A stretch of DNA of 36,207 bases. It comes from WJKG01 sp964627305. Its GTDB lineage: Bacteria; Zixibacteria; MSB-5A5; GN15; FEB-12. The position numbers and the translations under genes were made by a program. Positions 15,697 to 24,905 of the stretch are shown here, piece by piece. Position 1 is the first letter of the stretch. Each line of letters starts with the position of its first letter. The notes under the pieces are model-generated. The model searched no databases, was not told the origin of the DNA, and saw only the letters and a program-made list of their open reading frames with translations. The DNA lies in contig CAZVHP010000017.1 of assembly GCA_964627305.1 (NCBI GenBank), positions 1 through 36,207 on the forward strand, written 5' to 3'.

Positions 15697-18354
15697 TTAA
15701 CTCCGCAGTCTGCGTGCCAGTGCGGCGCCCTCGCGCTCGCGCCGGCGTCGGCGAACAAAGATAAACACCCCCAGGACGAAGACGGGGATGGGGGGTAACA
15801 GGACGGCAAGTGTCTTGATTCTTGTTTGAATCTGGCGAATGGCACTTTCCATTCGTTCCTTGCTGGCCTGTATTTTGGCCTCCTTCTCGGCCTCTATGTT
15901 TGTTTTGAGGACCTCGAAGCGGCGGCTTTCGACTTCCTGGAGGTTGCGGGCCATGATCTGCTTGGTCTGTTCATCGAGATCGGTTCGGCTCTGCACCGCA
16001 GCCACCTTGGCGTCCAGCCTTCTCTGGGCTTCATCGAGAGCCGCCTGGGCCTGGCGTTCGGCTTCGCTTTCCTCGTTGATCCGTTGCTCAATGAAGCGCT
16101 GAGTCTGGGCCTCGACAGCCTCGAGGGTACGGTGCCTGACACGCTTCTTGCGCAGCTCAATGAAGGATTCATCGCCGGCCAGCAGGTCGATGCAGTTCAG
16201 GAAGAAAGTGATGTTGTCGAAGTTCAGCCCGCCGATTCCCTGAGCGCGAAGCCGGAAAAACTGCTCGGAGATAAAATCGATGTCCGCGACAACGATTGCG
16301 TTGAGGGCCGGGGTGTCATCGCCGGCCTTTCGGCCAAGGACTTGTCCAGCAACAATATATGTCTCACTTGTGGGCATTCGACGGATGTTGCTGTTAAGTT
16401 GAAAGCCCATGCCAAGAAAGCCGCGGCGGACGATCTGGTTGAAGTTGACGATGCCGGAGGTGCGGCCGGTTCGGACCAGGGGGATGAACTCGTGGTCGGT
16501 ATTCAGGGCCTTGAACATGAACCCGCCGTAGATCAGGGCCATTTCCTGAAGACCGGCGGTGGCAGGCGAGAAGGGGCTGAAGGCCTCGGTGGTTTCGTTG
16601 GTGGCGGCAACAAACAGAATCTCCGGTGGAAAGGAGCCGAGTGTCGGGTGGGGATTATAGCTGTCCCAGATAACCTGCATGGGGTTCCATGACAATCCCA
16701 GGGCGCCCATGAAGGCGCCGATGTTCCCCTTGGGTGGTTCGTTCGACTGCTGTGGCCCGGCGAACGGATTGCTCCCGCTCTGACGAGGCAGCACCGGGGC
16801 TTTGGCGATGTCGAACACCGGTACCGGGTCGACCAGCAGCATGGTGGGATTGCCGTCGAGGATATACTCCTGGAGGCGGTCGAGTTCATCCTGGGTCATG
16901 GACGACGGCAGGACGACCAGGAGGGCATCGAGGTCTGTCGAGAGAGTATCGATGGGGCTGACGCCGATCACCTCGTACTGCTTGCGCAGTTCGCTGACCA
17001 CGGACCAGGGTGGTGTATTGGTCAGAGTCTGGAAGTCCATGCCGCCGAATATGCCGGCCTCGGTATCGAGGACGCCGACACGTTTGCGCTCGGCCCTGGC
17101 GGCGACGCGGATAGAGCGAACCAGCTCATACTCGACCGGTAAGCCGCGATCGAGAAACGGGATGACTTCCTCATTGGTGCCGGAGGTGACGGCAAAACCC
17201 ATGAAGATTTGCTCGGTTGAGGCGCGCGCAGTTTCGGTTACGGTCACCTGACGAGGCATGATACCGAATTTCTCGCGGGCATCGCGCGCCTGTTGAGTGA
17301 ATGGCTCTGTGTCGTGAATGATGATCTGGACCTTGTCCCCGGCAGCGGCGGAGATCTCCTGCAACTTGCTGATCAGGTTGGCCCGTGTTTCGACAAAAGC
17401 TCTGGGGACTTCGGGGCTGACGAACGCCTGGACCAGAATGGGGCGGTCATCGGGAACGTGGCTGAGAATCTGCCCGGTCTGGTCGGAGAGTGAGTGCAGT
17501 TGTTCTGCTGTCACATCGAGCCTGACCCCGGCCCGGGCGACAATGGTATTGAACGCAATCACGGCCACGACCAAGGCTGCGGCGCGCACCAGATGGTGCA
17601 TCCAGAATCTGTAGCCGCCGGTCTGGGTGGGCCAGTGACGCCGTGAAATCAGGACAACGTTCAGGTACAGCATAATACCGGCAAGGGATGTAAAATACAG
17701 GATACTCCTGAGGCTGATCACACCGCGGGCGAAATCGGAAAAGTGGTACACGACGCCGAGCGATCCGAGAGTGTCCTGAATCCAACGGCTGAGTACGAAC
17801 TGCCCGGAGTTGATTAGAACGACAACAGCGCAGAAGACAGCGCCGAGGATGAAGGCTACGGTGGCATGGGTTGTCAGAAGTGATGCCAGCATGCCAACAG
17901 CGAGCAGCCCGGCTCCCATGAGCCAGTAGCCGAAGTAGTTGGCGAACATCAGGCCGATATCCGGGCTTCCCAGCCAGAAGAGCACCAGAATGTGGCTCAT
18001 GGACAGGGCCAGCGAGACGGTGTAAATGCCAAGTACGGCGAGGTACTTGCCGATTACGACCTCAAGATCGGTGATGGGGAGGGTCAGCAGCAGCTCATCG
18101 GTCCCGCGGCGGCGCTCCTCTGCCCAGACGCTCATGGTCAGGGCGGGGATGAAGAACAGCAGCAGAATTGGGAAGAACTCGTTGAGCTGGTCGAGATTGG
18201 CCAGGTTGTTGGCGAAGAACTGCTGTTGCCAGAATGCCGCCGCGGCGCTCAGGAAGATGAACAGCGTGACGAAGACGTAGCCGGTGGGGCTGCTGAAGTA
18301 TGACCGGAGGTCTCGTTTGGCGACGGCGAGGATAGCGGTTCGATTGAGGGTCAT
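15697..18354 (-). CDS. ABC-2 permease fused to GldG-like auxiliary protein
   Basis: An 885-residue fusion. Residues 1 to about 245 are an ABC-2 permease of the GldF type with six or so membrane segments and a conserved SVWAEERRRGTDELLLTLP motif at about 75-95. Residues about 250-720 form a GldG-like (ABC_transp_aux) domain with its own membrane segment and an extracytoplasmic module. Residues about 735-840 are a long Glu/Arg/Ala-rich coiled coil, followed by a final membrane segment (about 849-867) and an Arg-rich tail. GldF and GldG are usually separate proteins. The ATG overlaps the ATPase stop by 4 nt (ATGA), so the two are translationally coupled. Confidence 0.85.
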   Translation of the reverse strand: MTLNRTAILAVAKRDLRSYFSSPTGYVFVTLFIFLSAAAAFWQQQFFANNLANLDQLNEFFPILLLFFIPALTMSVWAEERRRGTDELLLTLPITDLEVVIGKYLAVLGIYTVSLALSMSHILVLFWLGSPDIGLMFANYFGYWLMGAGLLAVGMLASLLTTHATVAFILGAVFCAVVVLINSGQFVLSRWIQDTLGSLGVVYHFSDFARGVISLRSILYFTSLAGIMLYLNVVLISRRHWPTQTGGYRFWMHHLVRAAALVVAVIAFNTIVARAGVRLDVTAEQLHSLSDQTGQILSHVPDDRPILVQAFVSPEVPRAFVETRANLISKLQEISAAAGDKVQIIIHDTEPFTQQARDAREKFGIMPRQVTVTETARASTEQIFMGFAVTSGTNEEVIPFLDRGLPVEYELVRSIRVAARAERKRVGVLDTEAGIFGGMDFQTLTNTPPWSVVSELRKQYEVIGVSPIDTLSTDLDALLVVLPSSMTQDELDRLQEYILDGNPTMLLVDPVPVFDIAKAPVLPRQSGSNPFAGPQQSNEPPKGNIGAFMGALGLSWNPMQVIWDSYNPHPTLGSFPPEILFVAATNETTEAFSPFSPATAGLQEMALIYGGFMFKALNTDHEFIPLVRTGRTSGIVNFNQIVRRGFLGMGFQLNSNIRRMPTSETYIVAGQVLGRKAGDDTPALNAIVVADIDFISEQFFRLRAQGIGGLNFDNITFFLNCIDLLAGDESFIELRKKRVRHRTLEAVEAQTQRFIEQRINEESEAERQAQAALDEAQRRLDAKVAAVQSRTDLDEQTKQIMARNLQEVESRRFEVLKTNIEAEKEAKIQASKERMESAIRQIQTRIKTLAVLLPPIPVFVLGVFIFVRRRRREREGAALARRLRS

Positions 18355-19127
18355 GCGGCACCTCCCTGATTCTTAGGAGCCGTTGACGATGCTTCGTTGC
18401 CATAGTCGGTAAGGCGATAGAAGGCCTGCTCCAGGGAGTCTGCCTGTTTCAATTCCTGCGGTGCGCCGTCAAAGACCAGGGAACCACCGGAAATCAGCAA
18501 TATGCGGTCGGCAACTGCCTCGGCCTCCTGCAGGATGTGGGTGGAGATGAGGATTGTCTTCGAGGTCCTCAGCCGTCCGATGTTGTCCCGGAAGTCACGG
18601 ATCTGGTTGGGGTCAAGGCCGGCTGTAGGCTCGTCCATGATGAGGACTTCGGGGTCGTGAAGCATCACCTGGGCGAGGCCGACACGCTGGCGGTAGCCGC
18701 GCGAGAGTTTGCCGATCGGCTTTTCCATGACCGCGTCGAGGGCGGTCAATCGAGTTACCTCGGAAATGCGCTCTTTGAGCCGATCCTGATCGAGGCCACG
18801 GGCTTCTCCGAAGAATCGCAGCAGTTCCAGCGGGGTCATGTCATCGTACAGCGGGCCGTTCTCGGGCAGGTAGCCCAGCCTCGCGGCCAGTTGCAGGCGT
18901 TGAGTGGCAACATCGAGGCCGCATATCTGTGCGGTTCCTTCGCTGGCCGAAAGGTAGCCCGTGAGGATCTTCATGGTAGTCGACTTGCCGGCCCCGTTTG
19001 GACCCAGAAAGGCCACCACCTGACCGCGCGGTACAGAGAATGTGACATCCTTGATGGCTACGAAGGCGCCAAAGTACCTGGTCAATCGCCGTGCCTCGAT
19101 CATCGGGGAGTCGATTTGGTTAGCCAT
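18351..19127 (-). CDS. GldA-like ABC transporter ATPase
   Basis: A 258-residue ATPase. Walker A GPNGAGKST is at 42-50, the signature motif LSRGYRQRVG is at 141-150, Walker B VLIMDEP is at 161-167 with catalytic Glu166, and the switch His is in STH. I prefer the ATG at 19127. AAGGAGG lies upstream, but only 2 nt from an in-frame TTG at 19139 and 14 nt from this ATG, so the start is not settled; the TTG would add four residues. It is the first gene of the ABC operon and pairs with the fused permease at 15697-18354. By similarity it powers a Gld-type exporter or envelope-remodelling system of unknown substrate. Confidence 0.9.
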   Translation of the reverse strand: MANQIDSPMIEARRLTRYFGAFVAIKDVTFSVPRGQVVAFLGPNGAGKSTTMKILTGYLSASEGTAQICGLDVATQRLQLAARLGYLPENGPLYDDMTPLELLRFFGEARGLDQDRLKERISEVTRLTALDAVMEKPIGKLSRGYRQRVGLAQVMLHDPEVLIMDEPTAGLDPNQIRDFRDNIGRLRTSKTILISTHILQEAEAVADRILLISGGSLVFDGAPQELKQADSLEQAFYRLTDYGNEASSTAPKNQGGAA

Positions 19128-19218
19128 TTCTTCTGCCAATGCCTCCTTAGATGGTCTGTCAAGGTCGTTTGTCGATATTCACTAACCTTTTACGCTGTCA
19201 GTACATAGATTAAGCAAA

Positions 19219-19247
19219 AAAGTACGAAATTGGGCATATGCTGTCAA
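19219..19247 (-). promoter_or_regulatory. Possible sigma-70 promoter for ABC operon
   Basis: On the - strand TTGACA (19242-19247) and TACTTT (19219-19224) are separated by 17 nt. The -35 is perfect and the -10 is poor. Start of transcription would be about 80 nt before the ATPase gene. Confidence 0.35.
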
Positions 19248-19339
19248 GACCAAGCCGTCAGGACAGCGTCGATGCCGATTCCGGCTGCCACGGGAAGTAC
19301 GATGGAAGTCCGAGTGTGCGACCTGGCTGGGAAAATGAG

Positions 19340-19372
19340 GCGGCCCCCTCGGCACTGTGTCGAGGGGGCCGC
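19340..19372 (-). terminator. Terminator after the gingipain-like gene
   Basis: A 12-bp perfect stem (GCGGCCCCCTCG / CGAGGGGGCCGC) with a 9-nt loop, about 60 nt past the stop at 19432. On the - strand it is followed by CTCATTTTCC, a weak T-tract. It also separates this gene from the ABC operon. Confidence 0.75.
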
Positions 19373-19431
19373 TTGTCTGTAGCTTGCGAGACTGCCGCGC
19401 AGTTGGGCTGAGCGTCAATCCGTGCGCGGTC

Positions 19432-22400
19432 TTACGGGCAGTTCAACGGCGGTCCGGAGTTGAACAGGAAGTTGATCAGGGTTGTCAAATCCTGCACGTT
19501 CACACCTCCACTGCCATCGACATCTGCCGCACCCATTTGCGGTGGTGGCGGCCCGTCATCGAACAGGAAACTAACCAAGTAGGTAGCATCCTGCACGCTC
19601 GGATTCTGGCCGTCGCCGTTGATATCGCCGCAGATGTACTGCGGAGCGTCGGAGACACTGAGATTGACCCGAACGGTTATCGGGTTGTCCTCCGGATCCG
19701 GGTCGTTGCTGGTGATGATGACGTTACAGGCGTAATCGCCAACATCCATGTCCATGGTGTTGATGTTGCAGATAATGGTGTCGGCCTCACCTGCCGCCAG
19801 ACTACCGCCGGACTTGGAGAGTGTCATCCACTGCGACGGGTTGACGAACTTGATGGCCAGGTTGTCATGCAGGTAGCCGGTCAGATAGGCTACTTCAAGG
19901 CCATCGGTGCCGTCTGCATTCTCCATGCCGATAGCGCAGTTGGCAATGTCGAATCCCGGCGCGATGGTCAGGTATTGATAGAGGATGGTACCATCGGGAT
20001 AAATGACGACCTGGGCGGTGATCACATCTCCAGCGGCCGCTCCGTATTCGGGGTAGTCGATGAAGGAGATTACACAGCGTTCATTGTCGGTGTCCACGAG
20101 GACTTGTGCTCCGGGGTTATCGGCATCATTGGGATTGAGATCATCCCACAACCAGGCGAGAATGTTGTTCGGCGTTGTCGTGGTCGGCAGCGGGGTCTTG
20201 AATCGGGAGGCCATGCCTGCCTGGTCGAATCCGATGATGCCGTTGGAGCCGATGTACATCTCGGTGTACACGGTGTCGAAATACGGGAAGGCGAAGCCGA
20301 TACTGAACGGCCCGGCATAGTTATCGTCGCTTAGTTGACCGACGATATTCGTTCCCGTGGCGGAGACATCAATCCAGTCGAAGGTTGGTCCGCCGGATTC
20401 GTCGGAGTCGAGCCAGTAGTAGCCGTATGCGTTAGGTCCTCCGGCGCCCCGAGTGACCGGGAAGCCCTCGCGCGGGTCATTGGTGCCCTTGATGTCCTCG
20501 TAGTCATTGAAGCCATCGGGGTAGTGTCGCCACGGCGGCTGTAGTTCGCCGGAGGCGGCCAGATTGTAGAGGGCATCGTTTCCGCGGCCGACAACCGGCA
20601 TGACTGAGAGGTTATATGTGAGGGCGCCGGGGCCGTCGTTGCTGATGATCAGCTCTTTAGTAGTGGAATCATCGGCCATCACCCAGGCATCCACTTCGTC
20701 CGGTGAAACGGTGATACTGGCGGCGAAATCCACGCGGATGTCGTCGACGAACCACATGTCGCATTGCTCGCATGAGCCGATGGAGCTGAAGCGAAGCTGG
20801 AACTGCGAATGATAGGCATCAGCCGGCAGACCGAGGACGACCTCCTGGAAGGACATCATGACTTCACCGTCGCCCGGGTGCTGGTTGAGGGTAACCCACT
20901 GACCGAAGGTATTCTTGTAGTCGATGGTCAGGTCCTCGCCGGGTTCCGGCATATCACCGCTTCCACCGCGCTGATAGAAGTAGCTGACAACCACATCACC
21001 CTTGGCGCTGAGGTCGATCATCTGCGTGACGACCGTGTCATTACCGCCATCGAGGCAGAGGGAGTAAGGAGGTGATGGCGGCATCAGTCCTGCCTCGGAG
21101 AGCTCGGCGCCGATATTCACCATCCAGCGTTCGGTGAACCAGTTGGCATCGGCGAACGGCTCGTACCAGGGGTAGTTGCCGGGCTGGCCGGTGGCGTCCG
21201 TTATGACGGTTGCCGTAGCCGAGATGCCGTTATTGCCCTGTGAGGTGGCGGTGAGAGTGGTTGTGTCACGCTCGTGAAGCTCGGCATCGACCGGGACAGC
21301 CACCTTGACGATTACGCGCACTGAATCGGTTGGTGCCACGGTATTGGTTGAAGTGATCGGCGTGGTTCCCATCGGATCGAAGAAAGTGACATCCCAGCCG
21401 GCAGAGCTGTTGGCGCTCAGGTCGTAGGCGTCGGACAGGGCACCTTTGTTGCGAATATAGGTGCTGAACACAGCGCTGTCGCCGTTGGCACCGAATTCAT
21501 CCTGGATGGTGGGTACCATGACGAGGTCGTAGTCAGGCGGGTGACCGACATAGATGTCATCGATGAACCAGTCATCGAAATTGCCGGTGGTGGCCTGATT
21601 GTAGATTTTGAAGCGGAAGCCGGCGTGCATCGCTCCCGGCGGGAGCTGGATGACGACTTCCTCGAAGTTGGTCATGCTCTCGCCGGCGCCATAGAGCACA
21701 TGCAGTTGGTGCCAGGTATCGGCTGAGTCAAGGTACATGACCCAGACATTCTCTCCGGATTCAGGTGAATCACCGCCGCCGGTACGCTGGTAGTAGAACT
21801 TCAGCAGGACGTTGGTTTCGTTCTTCAGGTTGATCATCTCTGAAGTCAGGGTGTCACCGCCACTGGGATTGCCATCGAAGTTAGCGCTGTATGGAGGGGT
21901 TGGCGGATTGAGGCCATTGGTCTCCACAGTTATGCCATAGGCTGTTTCCCACTTGTACATATCGAGCGTCGTGGACGGGAAGGTTTCGACGAATGGAATC
22001 GGCCACGGCTCACCGGCGGATACGGTATGCAGCAGCAGGTCGTCAGTGACGGTGGGGTCATTGACAGAGGTGGCGGTAATGGTGGCCTCGTCGAAATCAC
22101 CCTCGAGCGACGACGGGATGACGACATTGACGCGGAAGGTGAACTCCTCGTCACCGACCAGCTCACCGGTTGACGTGATTTCGGTCATGCCATACTGGTC
22201 GAGGATATGCGTCTCCCAGGTGTTACCGGACAGCGAGAGGGTGTACTCATCGGGCAGCACGCCGTCGTTAGTGACAGTCACGATATAGGAGGCTGTATCA
22301 CCGACGGCCACGAGCTGCTCGGCGTAGCCCGGCTCCATGAACATCTGGTAGTCGATCACCTTGAAGGTGAAGACACCCAGGCTGTCGACGAAGCCGGCAT

Positions 22401-24603
22401 CGTTGGTAGCCCAGAGGTAGTAGTCAACCTGCGTTCCGGCGGGCTGTGCCGTGATGGTGGCCATGAATTGCGCCTCAACACCGGTCGCCGTCAGCAGTTC
22501 CTCGGTCCAGCCCGAGCCGGTATTCCAGTAGAGAAACAGCGAGTCGGTCTTGAGCGGGGAATCGGTGAAGATGCTGCAATAGACGTCGTAGTCGTTCAGA
22601 GTATCCTTGGTATCCTGCAGGGATGTGTGAAGGATAGTCAGATCGGAGGTGGGCACCACCGTGTCAACCACTGTCAGGTGGTTGAAGGCGGAGATGGTGA
22701 GCAACACATCCATTCCGATCGGCAGGGCCTGATCGAGGTCAATGGTGGCGATACCTGAGGCATTGGTGTAGGCGGAGCCGTACAGGACGCCATCGTGATA
22801 CAGGGCGCACAGGGCACCTTCGACACCGACCACTTCCACCTCATAGGAAGTCGAGTTGAAGAAAACGGCACCATCGTGATTGACGGTCATGGTAGCCGGG
22901 TCGGTCGTGTACAACTGGAGCGACGGGTCACCGAAGATGTGCCAGGTGTTGTACATGCTGATGCCGCCGCTGCCGTTGATGTCAATCATCTTGCAGGAGC
23001 CGTTGTAGCAGATACCGCCAAAGGTGGTTTTGGCCTCGGCTATGAGCAAGTCGGTGCTCTCATCCTGGGCATCCATGGGCGGGTTCCACGACTGGTTGAT
23101 TGAGGAAGCGTAGATACCGATGGCGCCGGTCGGAGTGGAGCCATTGGTGGCACGCATCCAGGCCTCAGCGAAGCAGGTGTAGCCGTTGAAGTTACCATTG
23201 ACACACGCGACGCTGATGATAAACGGCAACATGTTGTTGTTGGTCAGGTTGTTGACATTGGTGTTGTTGAATCCGGTAGTGGACCAGGAGGTGGTACTAC
23301 CGTGACCGCAGTAGTTGATGAAGCCGCGGCCGGTATTCAGAGCGCTGCTCACTTGTGCTGCCGTTGCAGAGTAGCCGTAGAATTGATCTACTTCGGTGTA
23401 TGTGAACGCGAGCAGGTCATCACGGATGTAGCCCATGTGGACATGGTCGTATTCACCGAAGTGTCCCGGTCCCTCGGTGGAAGCAATTCCGGTCCCCTTG
23501 TGCAGCCAGGAGTCGACGTGTTGGGTCTGTTCGTACTCGATAGTACGCTGGACCTGTGTTTCCACCTGGGCAATCGTCTCGGCGGAGAAGCGGCCGACGA
23601 AGATGTCCGGGTAGCTGTCACCGCCGGCAACGAGGGCGTAGGTGGGGTCAGCCGCACCGCCGGAGGCGCTGGGGGTCGCGATCTGAGTGTGATCACCGAC
23701 AAGCAGGACCCAGGCCAGGTTGTTGTCAGGGTTGTTGTAGAAGTTCTGGATGTAGTTCTTGATGCTGGTGGAGTTGTTGCCAACAGCAGAGACATCGACA
23801 ATAGTTGTCTTGATACCCTTCTGGAGCTTCCACTCGACCAGAGGCAGCATGGCGTTTTGGAAGGCATCATGGGTGATGATGAGCATGTCGCCGTACTCTT
23901 CGACCGGCGTGTATTTCGCCGTCTGGTCGTAGTTGATGAAGCGGCGCTCGTAAATGGAGTTGAACTCGGTGACGGAGACGTTCTTCCGGCGTTCAAGCAC
24001 GTTCACCTGTCCGGGACCATCAGCCACAACCTCGACGGTCACGGAGGTGTAGACGCGGAGGGTCTTGGCCGAGGGGTTATACTGCAGAGCGTTCAACTCG
24101 ATCACCGTGGCGCGATAGTCGCGCAGGATATACGGCTCGCGAATGGAGGCGAGTTCGGTGGGATAGAAGCTGTCCTGCTGGTAGACAGGGCCGAAGGTGT
24201 ACGGGACATCATCGGGATTTACGTTACGCAGCAGGTTACCCTTTGAAGGTGCAATGGGGAAGTCTGTCAGGTCAGTGTACTCAGCATTGAGTACATTGAT
24301 CTTCATGTGGGCATCATCGGGAATGATAATGGCTTCACAGAACCGGGCAACAGCCGGTTCGCCCTCGTTCAGCAGGACATGAATGTCCTTGCCCTCAATG
24401 GTATAGTAGACGTCACCGTTGATCTCGACCGGCTGGCGCTCAAGGGCGTTCAGCTCGAATCGGACCACCGTACGTTCGGCGTTGGACTCCTCCACGACCA
24501 CAGCGGCGTCATAGGCCTTAGCGCCCAGATCGATCGTTTCTGCTGTGGCAAGACCCGCGGTGAGGAGGACCGTAGCCGCAATCATTAGCACTACCTTGCG
24601 CAT
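19432..24603 (-). CDS. Secreted gingipain-type (C25) cysteine protease with dockerin-like tag
   Basis: A 1723-residue secreted protease. I start at the ATG at 24603, which follows AAAGGACC and begins a signal peptide (MRKVVLMIAATVLLT, cleavage near ATA-ET); the frame is open 31 codons further upstream. Residues about 20-230 resemble the C25 propeptide. The caspase-like catalytic domain (about 235-566) has His434 in NYCGHGS and Cys467 in ISVACVNG, 33 residues apart as in RgpB (His211/Cys244), and ends in FGDPSLQLY. Then come Ig-like modules, two jelly-roll/MAM-like domains (about 865-1020 and 1143-1300) with SP.SG..V or MPEPGED motifs, and further beta modules. Residues 1656-1723 are a dockerin-like pair of calcium-type loops (DINGDG and DVDGSG). 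The S1 specificity cannot be read by eye. Confidence 0.9.
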   Translation of the reverse strand: MRKVVLMIAATVLLTAGLATAETIDLGAKAYDAAVVVEESNAERTVVRFELNALERQPVEINGDVYYTIEGKDIHVLLNEGEPAVARFCEAIIIPDDAHMKINVLNAEYTDLTDFPIAPSKGNLLRNVNPDDVPYTFGPVYQQDSFYPTELASIREPYILRDYRATVIELNALQYNPSAKTLRVYTSVTVEVVADGPGQVNVLERRKNVSVTEFNSIYERRFINYDQTAKYTPVEEYGDMLIITHDAFQNAMLPLVEWKLQKGIKTTIVDVSAVGNNSTSIKNYIQNFYNNPDNNLAWVLLVGDHTQIATPSASGGAADPTYALVAGGDSYPDIFVGRFSAETIAQVETQVQRTIEYEQTQHVDSWLHKGTGIASTEGPGHFGEYDHVHMGYIRDDLLAFTYTEVDQFYGYSATAAQVSSALNTGRGFINYCGHGSTTSWSTTGFNNTNVNNLTNNNMLPFIISVACVNGNFNGYTCFAEAWMRATNGSTPTGAIGIYASSINQSWNPPMDAQDESTDLLIAEAKTTFGGICYNGSCKMIDINGSGGISMYNTWHIFGDPSLQLYTTDPATMTVNHDGAVFFNSTSYEVEVVGVEGALCALYHDGVLYGSAYTNASGIATIDLDQALPIGMDVLLTISAFNHLTVVDTVVPTSDLTILHTSLQDTKDTLNDYDVYCSIFTDSPLKTDSLFLYWNTGSGWTEELLTATGVEAQFMATITAQPAGTQVDYYLWATNDAGFVDSLGVFTFKVIDYQMFMEPGYAEQLVAVGDTASYIVTVTNDGVLPDEYTLSLSGNTWETHILDQYGMTEITSTGELVGDEEFTFRVNVVIPSSLEGDFDEATITATSVNDPTVTDDLLLHTVSAGEPWPIPFVETFPSTTLDMYKWETAYGITVETNGLNPPTPPYSANFDGNPSGGDTLTSEMINLKNETNVLLKFYYQRTGGGDSPESGENVWVMYLDSADTWHQLHVLYGAGESMTNFEEVVIQLPPGAMHAGFRFKIYNQATTGNFDDWFIDDIYVGHPPDYDLVMVPTIQDEFGANGDSAVFSTYIRNKGALSDAYDLSANSSAGWDVTFFDPMGTTPITSTNTVAPTDSVRVIVKVAVPVDAELHERDTTTLTATSQGNNGISATATVITDATGQPGNYPWYEPFADANWFTERWMVNIGAELSEAGLMPPSPPYSLCLDGGNDTVVTQMIDLSAKGDVVVSYFYQRGGSGDMPEPGEDLTIDYKNTFGQWVTLNQHPGDGEVMMSFQEVVLGLPADAYHSQFQLRFSSIGSCEQCDMWFVDDIRVDFAASITVSPDEVDAWVMADDSTTKELIISNDGPGALTYNLSVMPVVGRGNDALYNLAASGELQPPWRHYPDGFNDYEDIKGTNDPREGFPVTRGAGGPNAYGYYWLDSDESGGPTFDWIDVSATGTNIVGQLSDDNYAGPFSIGFAFPYFDTVYTEMYIGSNGIIGFDQAGMASRFKTPLPTTTTPNNILAWLWDDLNPNDADNPGAQVLVDTDNERCVISFIDYPEYGAAAGDVITAQVVIYPDGTILYQYLTIAPGFDIANCAIGMENADGTDGLEVAYLTGYLHDNLAIKFVNPSQWMTLSKSGGSLAAGEADTIICNINTMDMDVGDYACNVIITSNDPDPEDNPITVRVNLSVSDAPQYICGDINGDGQNPSVQDATYLVSFLFDDGPPPPQMGAADVDGSGGVNVQDLTTLINFLFNSGPPLNCP

Positions 24604-24716
24604 GCGAGGTCCTTTCTTTGGATTGAAGACTCTGAAAATGTAATCTGACGAAATCAATTGGTACCTAATTTGCGTGATCCGGCCGGATGGCAACACATCG
24701 GGCTGACACTAAACTC

Positions 24717-24744
24717 AATATAGTTTCCGATCGTTGGTTTACAA
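24717..24744 (-). promoter_or_regulatory. Possible sigma-70 promoter for gingipain-like gene
   Basis: On the - strand TTGTAA (24739-24744) and TATATT (24717-24722) lie 16 nt apart, about 110 nt ahead of the start. The rest of the 302-bp gap 24604-24905 shows no gene and no clear terminator, so read-through from the deiminase gene is also possible. Confidence 0.35.
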
Positions 24745-24905
24745 GCTAAAACAGGGCCTTGACGGGTGTGTACCTGGCGCCCACATGGCCGGGTCCGAGG
24801 TTCACATCAGCACTTGTTTCCTTCTTTGTCTGTATCTCGAGGCCACCGAGACCACCTAAGCAGTTTCTTGGCAACACCGTCCACTTCCCAATATCCCGCG
24901 ACAGT

